Source of the DNA: an uncultured bacterium
GTDB lineage: Bacteria > Cyanobacteriota > Vampirovibrionia > Obscuribacterales > Obscuribacteraceae
Length of the DNA: 64,000 nt
NCBI GenBank assembly: GCA_903835185.1
Contig: CAILLX010000054.1
Coordinates: forward strand, 23,516 to 87,515
Direction of reading: 5' to 3'
Both the position numbers and the translations under genes were made by a program. Below the pieces are notes generated by a model. That model had not been told where the DNA came from. It saw only the letters and a list, made by a program, of their open reading frames with translations, and made no database searches. Below, piece after piece: positions 1-6,939 of this stretch. Numbering within the stretch: the stretch's first letter is position 1; each line of letters opens with the position of its first letter.

Positions 1-513
1 CTTTGCCGCTTCATTGTCAGGTTCTTTACCGTTGAGAAGATAAAGAAAGTTGGCAGCGATAGTCAAATCAGTGTGCGGTTCGAGAATTTCTCTGCCAGTT
101 CGTATATTGTCCCAGTAAGCAACTATGGTAGGCAGCTGAGCAGTCAAACGCATAGCTTTGCGAACATGTGCTGGATGGGAAAAATCACGCACATCTGGAT
201 CGTACATGGCCAGCATCGAGGCCACAGTTCTCAACACAGTCATCGGGAAAGCCGAATCAGGAAAGAGCCGCATTGTTTTGACTACATCATGAGGCAGGGC
301 ACGGCAGGCGTTGAGTTCGCGGCAAAAGGAGGAATATTCCTCTTTATTTGGCAAGCGTCCAAACCAGAGCAGGTAAACTACCTCCTCATAATTCGAATGT
401 TCAGCCAGGTCATGAATATCGTAACCCTGGTAGATAAGCCTGCCTTCCTGACCGTTGACATCGCAAATTGCCGAAGTGGCGGCCACAATATCTTCAAGCC
501 CTGCCTTCATCAT
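1..513 (-). CDS. gltA: Citrate synthase, N-terminal 171 residues (gene runs off the left edge)
   Basis: Reading the minus strand from an ATG at 513 gives an open frame of 171 codons to the edge of the window with no stop. The protein starts MMKAGLEDIVAATSAICDV and continues with GRLIYQGYDIHDLAEHS and EEVVYLLWFGRLP. These are the conserved N-terminal blocks of type II citrate synthases, which condense oxaloacetate and acetyl-CoA at the entry of the TCA cycle. An AGGAG six bases upstream of ATG 513 fixes the start; ATG 510 is a possible alternative. The catalytic His/Asp residues lie in the missing C-terminal part. The gene is divergent from the methyltransferase at 608. The family call is firm. 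The symbol is less so, since methylcitrate synthase has the same N-terminus. Confidence 0.88.
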   Translation of the reverse strand, partial: MMKAGLEDIVAATSAICDVNGQEGRLIYQGYDIHDLAEHSNYEEVVYLLWFGRLPNKEEYSSFCRELNACRALPHDVVKTMRLFPDSAFPMTVLRTVASMLAMYDPDVRDFSHPAHVRKAMRLTAQLPTIVAYWDNIRTGREILEPHTDLTIAANFLYLLNGKEPDNEAAK

Positions 514-607
514 GCTTAGCTCCTGATCGTTAGTGCTTACTTGCCGAAACAGTTTAGATAAACCGTAACCAACACCTGTTCTTTCATATCCTGCTCGCTG
601 AGCGCTT

Positions 608-3049
608 TTGAGAGTGTACAGTTTATACACCAACTGGCAACCTTTTGGAACGACCAGAGTCCACATTGCATCCTCCACAAACTTAATTCATAATCTCTTT
701 GTGGCTGTCCAAACCCTAGCAGGAAGCAGTTCAAGCACAGACAGGCTTCTCCACAACGAGAAGCTTAAATTAGTCGGCCGGCTTGCACGCGCCTTAATTA
801 CAATCATCAAGCCTTACCTGAGCAGTTCTGTCGCTTGTGAGACATCTCTGGGCGTGCGCAGTATTGTAGCGCTGGCACTACTTGCAGCCCGCTCCCACCT
901 GCCTGAGCAAGCAGACTGCCTGCTTGCCCGAAATTTAGCCCGCCAGCTGGCACCAGATAGCAAGCTCATTACAGATTGCACCACATTTGCCCAAAAGCTC
1001 TGCCCGCAGTGGGTAGCCTCTGACTGGCTTGGAAAAAGTCCGCAAGTGACTTCAGCAACAGAAGAGCTGTTTAAGCAACACTGGGCAGTTAATCTTCTTG
1101 GGGATCCACTTCTTCTTGGCTGGGTTGACCAGTATCTGAAGAAGAAAGATGTCAGCGGACGCTCCAGCCACAGAGCTGGTATGCGAGCAGCCGATATCCT
1201 GCCGTCCTCAGTTCCTGGACTCACTCAATGGTTTACACCTGATTGGATAGCCAGGCTACTGGTAAATGAAACTATTGATTGTCAATCTGACAGCCTTCAC
1301 CACCTGCGTTTTATTGATCCTGCCTGCGGAGCCGGGCATATCCTAATTCCTGCCATGCAATCACTTCTTGCCGGTCGCAATGGACCTGTTGCTGAACTTT
1401 GTCATTGTCTCGAGAACCAGCTCTTTGGTTGCGACATTGATCCTGACATGATTGACCTGAGCGGATTTGCCATCTATCTGGCTGCCCGCGAGATTGCAGG
1501 CTCAGTCGCACTGCCACTGCCACACCTTTACCACTTTGGCAAAGATACAGATCGCTCAGTTATAGGCAGCCTCTGGTTAGGTCCTGTTGACCGCCCTGCC
1601 GATTTAACAGTACAGGGACCGCGCGGCATTATTCATCTAAGTGACTCGGATCTGCTGGCACCCTTTTCAGCAATTGCCACCAACCCGCCTTTTTTAAGCC
1701 ACCGCCTCATTCCACCACACCTGTCATCCTTCTTGAAGGTCAACTACATATCAGGACGTTTTGATCTTTACACCGCCTTCCTCAGCCTTTGTCTGCATCT
1801 ACTTGCAAAAGGCGGGCGCTTGGGGGTCATCTGTCAGCAAAGTTTCATGTCTATTACAAGATATGCTGCTCTGCGTAACCAACTGTTGACCAGCTGCGAT
1901 ATTAACGGATTGATCCAGCTAGGAGCAGGAATATTCGGGCTCAGCTCTGGCGAAAAAACAAATAACGCCATCATACTGGCCAGTTCGTCAGATAAACAGA
2001 AAAACAACCCTGTGTTGTGCTGGAGGCTGCTCAACCCGGAAGACAAGAGGCAGGCCGAAAAGCACGGGATCAAATCAGTCAATTCACTTGCAGTTCCGCG
2101 TGCCGACTTTGCCACCATCGGCGATGCTTCATTTACGTTCTGGTGCCCTTCTGAACTGTCAGAGCTGTTCAAAGTCTATCCTCCTTTAGAGAGCAGCGAA
2201 ACAGGAGTCTTTCTCACTAACGGACTGTTTACCTGCAACAATGCTCTGTTTGTCAGGCACTACAAAGAGGTTGCCACCGACGAGGCAGCTGACTGGGTTC
2301 CTTACGACAAAGGTGGTGGGCACAAATGGTATCACACTACACCATACCTGCTCAATTGGGCGGACAAAGGTGAGTCAATCCGCCGCTATCGGCTCGAGCA
2401 CGGACAATCAGCTCGTCTGCCTGGAGAAAGATATTACTTCAGCCCGGGAGTAACCTACTCTTACATAGGCACAAAAGGTTTCCGGGCCCGCCTGCTGAGC
2501 CCGGACTCGATTTTTGATATAGCCAGCTCAGCTCTATTCAGCAAACAGATTGACCTTTATTATCTGCTTGGTTTTCTCAACTCTTCTCTGGTCCGCTTCT
2601 TTCTCGGGGTGCTCAATCCAACTATCAACTTTCAGATTGGCGACTTGAGACGCCTGCCGTTTGCTGCCCCTACCTGCGACATCAAGACAACGATCATTGA
2701 GGCCACAGCACGAGCTGTAAAGCTGGCAGCTGCAGTGGAGAAGTTCAATCCGGCATCGCCTGCATTTTCCTCTGTTGCGTTACGCGGCGGACAGCCAGCT
2801 GAAACGACCGATCTACAGTCAGCCTACAGGAGGCATTGTAATTATCTGTCAGAAATCAACAATGATGAACTGGAATGTCAAACAAAGATTGATCAGTCTA
2901 TTTTTGAGCTTTATCAAATTAGCAGCAAAGATAGAGCGCTCATCTGTCAGGATCCCTGGGTAACACGTTCTACCAGGCTTCTAGCAGCACCACCGTCCCT
3001 TCAGCGCTGGCTATTCAACCGCTTCTCGTACCAATGCCACTCACTTTAA
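608..3049 (+). CDS. Solitary PglX-like (BREX-type) adenine-specific DNA methyltransferase
   Basis: An 813-residue N6-adenine DNA methyltransferase. A target-entry block TQWFTPDWIARLLV (about 206-219) is followed by the SAM-binding motif DPACGAGHIL (about 237-246) and the catalytic NPPF (about 359-362). The C-terminal half carries YDKGGGHKWY, RYYFSPGVTYSYI, LGFLNSSLVRFFL and LNPTINFQIGDLRRLP, which are the blocks seen in PglX of BREX phage-defence systems and in Eco57I-like type IIG enzymes. It is shorter than typical PglX (about 1200 residues), and no PglZ, BrxC or nuclease gene lies nearby, so it may be an orphan methylase. The start is uncertain: TTG 608 has no clear ribosome site, and GTG 701 is an in-frame alternative. 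A short inverted repeat GTGTA-N7-TACAC lies at about 612-629. Confidence 0.82.
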   Translation: MRVYSLYTNWQPFGTTRVHIASSTNLIHNLFVAVQTLAGSSSSTDRLLHNEKLKLVGRLARALITIIKPYLSSSVACETSLGVRSIVALALLAARSHLPEQADCLLARNLARQLAPDSKLITDCTTFAQKLCPQWVASDWLGKSPQVTSATEELFKQHWAVNLLGDPLLLGWVDQYLKKKDVSGRSSHRAGMRAADILPSSVPGLTQWFTPDWIARLLVNETIDCQSDSLHHLRFIDPACGAGHILIPAMQSLLAGRNGPVAELCHCLENQLFGCDIDPDMIDLSGFAIYLAAREIAGSVALPLPHLYHFGKDTDRSVIGSLWLGPVDRPADLTVQGPRGIIHLSDSDLLAPFSAIATNPPFLSHRLIPPHLSSFLKVNYISGRFDLYTAFLSLCLHLLAKGGRLGVICQQSFMSITRYAALRNQLLTSCDINGLIQLGAGIFGLSSGEKTNNAIILASSSDKQKNNPVLCWRLLNPEDKRQAEKHGIKSVNSLAVPRADFATIGDASFTFWCPSELSELFKVYPPLESSETGVFLTNGLFTCNNALFVRHYKEVATDEAADWVPYDKGGGHKWYHTTPYLLNWADKGESIRRYRLEHGQSARLPGERYYFSPGVTYSYIGTKGFRARLLSPDSIFDIASSALFSKQIDLYYLLGFLNSSLVRFFLGVLNPTINFQIGDLRRLPFAAPTCDIKTTIIEATARAVKLAAAVEKFNPASPAFSSVALRGGQPAETTDLQSAYRRHCNYLSEINNDELECQTKIDQSIFELYQISSKDRALICQDPWVTRSTRLLAAPPSLQRWLFNRFSYQCHSL

Positions 3050-3166
3050 ACCGTTATTTTTCGCCGAACGACAAGCAATACTGATTTGTGTCGACGCATT
3101 TGCCTGCCAGCAACAGTTCCAACCGACAGTTAGAATTGTGAGACGAGGACTGAGCTGCGATCAGGC

Positions 3167-3589
3167 TTACTTCTTCCCTTCGCGCTCCTTTACCTCTTCG
3201 TGAACATTCATTCCATCGATGTCTCTTGAAAAATTGATACCTTTAATGTTACCTTCACCATCCATATCAAAGGAAACATTGGCACCGACATGCTCCCCAG
3301 GAGAGTGATTGGTACTGCCTGACTTCAGATCGGCTCTAAGTTCAACCAACAGTTCTCTTCGCTCTTCTGGGGTCTGTTTCATCAGTGTTTTGTACACTTC
3401 ATCAACAGCTGTTCTCCAGACACTACCATTTTGATCCAAAGGGAGCCCTGAAGCGTTCTCAAGTTGTTTCGCCATGTCCCCAGCTAATGGATTATATGGA
3501 TATACTGCGGCAACCATCATATTACTAGCTGTATCACCAGGCGCGGACGAACCTCCGGTCGTATCTCCGTGCCCACCTTCTACTCCCAT
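3167..3589 (-). CDS. Hypothetical protein, 140 residues, glycine/acid-rich ends
   Basis: An open frame of 140 codons starting ATG at 3589. I recognise no family. The N-terminus is low-complexity (GGHGDTTGGSSAPGD). The middle, DEVYKTLMKQTPEERRELL, looks helical and amphipathic. The C-terminal part (NVSFDMDGEGNIKGINF) looks like a short beta hairpin with a possible metal-binding DMDGEG stretch, and the tail is highly charged. No signal peptide or membrane segment is seen. It is divergent from the hydrolase gene at 3848 and shares the intergenic region with it. The coding appearance (charged, balanced composition, no rare runs) supports a real gene. Confidence 0.55.
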   Translation of the reverse strand: MGVEGGHGDTTGGSSAPGDTASNMMVAAVYPYNPLAGDMAKQLENASGLPLDQNGSVWRTAVDEVYKTLMKQTPEERRELLVELRADLKSGSTNHSPGEHVGANVSFDMDGEGNIKGINFSRDIDGMNVHEEVKEREGKK

Positions 3590-3789
3590 GGCATTACCCC
3601 CTGAACTCCATCAAGTGTTCCATCGACACACTTTAATCCATCTTATTAACACTCCCGCATCATGTCAAGCATTCACTACCAGCAAGCCAAGAGAGTTTTG
3701 GTACGCTGGCTAGCCAACCTCACCTAGAGGTTGCCGAACAGATGACCACAAACACTGGTCCACTCAAGTGCGGCAGAGTCAACCTCCGC

Positions 3790-3817
3790 TTGACTAGCCT
3801 CGGGAAAAGGGTAAGAT
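3790..3817 (+). promoter_or_regulatory. Sigma-70-type promoter for the alpha/beta hydrolase gene
   Basis: TTGACT at 3790-3795 and TAAGAT at 3812-3817, separated by 16 bases. It lies about 30 bases upstream of the ATG at 3848, giving a leader of about 24 bases that contains GGAG. Its position supports transcription beginning upstream of ATG 3848 rather than only at the internal ATG 3979. Confidence 0.45.
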
Positions 3818-3847
3818 TGTGAAATAGTGTGTTATGGAGACAAATAT

Positions 3848-5031
3848 ATGGCCTTTAAACCAGATCGCTCCACCGATCAACCTGGGCAAACGAGTTCTAC
3901 AAACACTAAGACAAATTCGGTGTTTGAATGTGCATATGAGCAAGAACTGAAAAAAAGCACCCGCATAGTATTACTGAAATGATTCGCAAGGAAGCGCAGG
4001 ACGGAAGACCTGAGGGCGATTTCAAGATTCAGAAAGAAGGACACGGGAACTACCATGTAAGTTTTACCTGTGACGGCTATAAGCGATCCTTTGAGGTTCA
4101 TGTGCCGAATGGTTATGATCCTAAGAAGCAGTACCCGATGATGATTATGTTACATGGAGCCAGCGGCAAGGGCTCCCAGATAGAAAAAGACTCTGGCATG
4201 AATAAGTACGCTGACAAAAAGGGCTTCATCGCTGTATATCCTTCAGCGCTTGATCCTGAAAACCCGTCCTATGGCTCCAGCAATCACTCACCACTGGATG
4301 TTAACCTTGGCATGTCGCGCTGGAATGCAGAGAACACCCTGTCCGGTCATATGAACAGAACTTATGACGACACTCATTATATAAAGGCACTTACTAAGTT
4401 TGCTGGACAAGAGTTCAATGGCAAAACAGATAAATTGGCCGTTGTCGGCTTTTCAGATGGGGCGGCGTTTGCTCACCAGCTTGTCAATGCTCTGCCAGGC
4501 AAGGTGGATTTTCTTGCCACTGTTAGCGGAACAATAATGCAGGGCGAAGCGGTATCGCATCATCCACCTAAAAAGGCACTGTTTGTTATTAGCGGCAACG
4601 ATCCCTACTTCCTGCCGGCACATGGTGGTGCGGGTGATGTTACTCAGGCAAACGCTCATGGTGGTATTCCTGGTCTGCCTTCGATGGCCAACTTTTTCAA
4701 CTCCAAACCACTTGACCAAATTAGACAGTATGTTCCGGCTGGACTCACTAACTTAAAAGATCCACGCTGGCACCATAGCATTTCTCCTGTTGCAGGCAGT
4801 CCCGAAACGTTAATCTATACGGATAAAAAAACAGGCAACCAGGTGGACGTCGTTATGGCGCCTAATGCACAGCACTGCTGGTCAGGGTCTGCCAGTCCAG
4901 GACTTCCAGTAATTGGAGAGACTTACCATGGGTATGACGCCAGCAGTAATATTGCTAACACCTGGCTGCCTGGAAAGCCGAGTCAAGAAGATCAACAGGT
5001 ATTGAATAATATACTAAGGCACAGACAATAA
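3848..5031 (+). CDS. PHB-depolymerase/LpqC-like alpha/beta hydrolase, split by a -1 frameshift in a 7-A run
   Basis: The main frame (3979-5031, 350 residues) is an esterase of the polyhydroxybutyrate depolymerase/feruloyl esterase type. It has RSFEVHVPNGYDPKKQYP, the oxyanion strand MIMLHGASGKGS, the nucleophile elbow GFSDGA, a late DPYF acid region and PNAQHCW carrying the catalytic His. ATG 3979 has no ribosome site. By contrast ATG 3848 has GGAG nine bases upstream and a promoter, and it opens a frame MAFKPDRSTDQPGQT...EQELKK that stops at 3980-3982. Shifting by -1 in the run of seven A (3950-3956) joins it smoothly to KHPHSITEMIRKEAQ in the main frame. I therefore annotate one gene from 3848. 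The frame break could be a real mutation, translational or transcriptional slippage, or a homopolymer sequencing error. The N-terminal extension is polar and disordered, and no signal peptide is seen. Confidence 0.7.
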
Positions 5032-5703
5032 AGTCGACTTTGCACCTGCTGGAGAGCGGGAATTCGGGCGGCACCTAGAGCTACCCTGCTGCCATTTGCC
5101 AGTACCGGCTGACGACAGATGCGCCTCGACATTGGTGGGTTCAGCTGCCTCTTTCCGCAACCAGGCTAACAGATTGTTGAAACCACCCCTCTGCCGGCGC
5201 CTTTGAAAACGTGTATGCACTTCGGCCAACAGGTCCGTACCTCGCACCGAAAGCGAAGCCAGCTTGTGCCATCGCGGATAATACCGTTGTTCAACCAGAG
5301 GTGATCAACACAGAGCCGCTTGCCGAAAAGTTTAGTGAGATTGACACAAGAAATAGCAGCTGGCTGCTGTCCGGCAGTGCTGCTGACCGCCTTGTCTCTA
5401 CTGCCTGCATACGACTTTCCATTCATAGAATAAGTTGATTGTACCTTGCCCTGTTAGTCCAGAATAATCTTGGGTTTGCTCCAGTAATAGTAATTCCAGC
5501 TTACAGGTTGTCAATCAGAACCACCACTCCTTGTCTCTCATTCGGAACACAGCGACAGGTACTACGTAACAAAGAGCAACTGTTGGCAGGCTGTCAGGCT
5601 TGCTGGGGCAGAGGTTTGGCGCTATAGTGTTTCAGGCAAGGTACTAGAATTGGGCTAATCAGCCTCTTTGACTACAGTCGCCACTATGCAAGGCAGGGAG
5701 CTT
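5032..5703. other. Intergenic stretch of 672 bases without a supported gene
   Basis: No family-level coding signal was found on either strand. Two overlapping minus-strand frames (5166-5426 and 5014-5247) contain plausible-looking peptide fragments such as GFNNLLAWLRKEAAEP in the second. They lack a good start and have no recognisable homology, so they may be a decayed gene or chance frames. The last 60 bases carry the ribosome site for the next gene. Confidence 0.4.
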
Positions 5704-6492
5704 ATGGAGTACAAGAAGCACTTATACATGACGATCTTCCCCGTCAATGCTCTCATCGCCTCACAACTTGACCCGGCAGCTTTTGGAGAGCATTATGCTG
5801 TCGGAAGCAACAAGTATTACAGCGGCAAGATGATCTTTGTCGAACTGGACGTCAACTTCAGAGATCCTTACTTCGATATAGACAACGGACTGGCCGCCAC
5901 AGTAGCGCATGCTGACACTGGTTTGCCTAAACGCACCAAATTCATCTCCTCATATGGAGTACTTGAACACGTCCCGTTTAACGTGCTCAAAGATGTTTAT
6001 CTCGTCACGATAAACGGCAAAGTGCTGGGGTTGCAGAGAAAAGAATACACAGTAGTGAACAGACCCGACTTGATCCGTATGTATCAGGAGATCTGTCCGC
6101 TCGAGACATTTGTCGCATCCACTAAAGATCAGCGTGAATTTGGCAAATTTATCACCCGCGAAACAAAGACTAAAGGGGCGCCCAAGATAGTTTTCACTCA
6201 GATTGAATTTAACATTGAAGAGTTTTTCGAGCGCAACAAAGGCAGAGACATACATGTCTGCCAGATCCCTAATGTCAACCCTTATCGAGTCAGAGATTGC
6301 ATTAACGAGCTGGCCAGCCACCCTGACAAACTCACTAAAACAATAAGTCTGGGCACTGTTTTAAAAGATGTCTCTTACAGGCTGATCAGACACGGTCTCT
6401 GGTTCCTGGACGGTGACGAGATGATTTTTTATGGCATGCCTTCATTGGAAGAGCTGGAGAATCAGCACTACTCCTGGTGGAAAGTGGCCTGA
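5704..6492 (+). CDS. Conserved-looking hypothetical protein, 262 residues
   Basis: I do not recognise the family. The protein is soluble with no signal peptide. Its first half is beta-rich (KMIFVELDVNFRDPYFDID) and is followed by FISSYGVLEHVPFNVLKDVYLVTINGKVLGL. The second half alternates charged helices and ends in HYSWWKVA. ATG 5704 is preferred because AGGGAG (5695-5700) lies just upstream. ATG 5686 and TTG 5668 are in-frame alternatives without a ribosome site. It stands alone, with the convergent STAS gene 24 bases beyond its stop. The composition is that of a genuine gene. No enzymatic motif is visible, so no function is proposed. Confidence 0.6.
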   Translation: MEYKKHLYMTIFPVNALIASQLDPAAFGEHYAVGSNKYYSGKMIFVELDVNFRDPYFDIDNGLAATVAHADTGLPKRTKFISSYGVLEHVPFNVLKDVYLVTINGKVLGLQRKEYTVVNRPDLIRMYQEICPLETFVASTKDQREFGKFITRETKTKGAPKIVFTQIEFNIEEFFERNKGRDIHVCQIPNVNPYRVRDCINELASHPDKLTKTISLGTVLKDVSYRLIRHGLWFLDGDEMIFYGMPSLEELENQHYSWWKVA

Positions 6493-6516
6493 GTCCAAAA
6501 CTTACGACTAAAGCAG

Positions 6517-6813
6517 CTAACAGGACGGTCCAGAGCGCATCGGCGCGCCGCAAGCCTTAAGCAGACTGTCTATGTGAGCCACTTTGAAGACTTTGTATTG
6601 CTCAGGCTGCAAATTTATGAATGTAACCGTCGCACCCTGCGACTGCGCTCTTAACTGAAGCTCTTCCAACCACTCAAGACCTTCCACAGAGATAAAGTTG
6701 ACCTCAGTAAAATCAAGCTCAAGATTACCCGATCCCGCTGCCAACAAGCGATCCACTTCATCGACGCCTCTGAGCAATGCTACTTTTATCTTCACCGTCT
6801 CTGTGTGTTTCAT
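6517..6813 (-). CDS. STAS-domain protein (anti-sigma-factor-antagonist-like), phospho-Ser position substituted
   Basis: A 98-residue single-domain protein with the STAS fold pattern: a strand LELDFTEVNFISVEGLEWLEEL, then QGATVTFINLQPEQYKVFKV, then a final helix DSLLKA. STAS proteins such as SpoIIAA bind anti-sigma kinases and are switched by phosphorylation of a Ser in a DSSG motif. Here the corresponding site reads SVEG, so the phosphorylatable Ser appears to be missing at the usual place. Start ATG 6813 is chosen because AGGTGG lies eight bases upstream; GTG 6825 would overlap that site. It lies downstream of adhE on the same strand (126-base gap) and may be co-transcribed. The family call is fairly firm and the partner is unknown. 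Confidence 0.72.
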   Translation of the reverse strand: MKHTETVKIKVALLRGVDEVDRLLAAGSGNLELDFTEVNFISVEGLEWLEELQLRAQSQGATVTFINLQPEQYKVFKVAHIDSLLKACGAPMRSGPSC

Positions 6814-6939
6814 AAATCTTGCCACCTGATCAGTATCTGCTTTTACTTAGGCTGTCACTATCAACTATTTTCTTGTTGATTGTAGCAAGGTTATTCTGCC
6901 TTGCTCAGCATCATACCGCCAGCACCCGATGGAAACACC

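Noticed and set aside
73..519. Plus-strand frame of 148 codons
   Set aside because: It is antisense to the citrate synthase coding region, whose minus-strand translation is clearly the real protein.
537..734. Minus-strand frame of 65 codons
   Set aside because: Overlaps the 5' part of the methyltransferase gene, has no family and no ribosome site.
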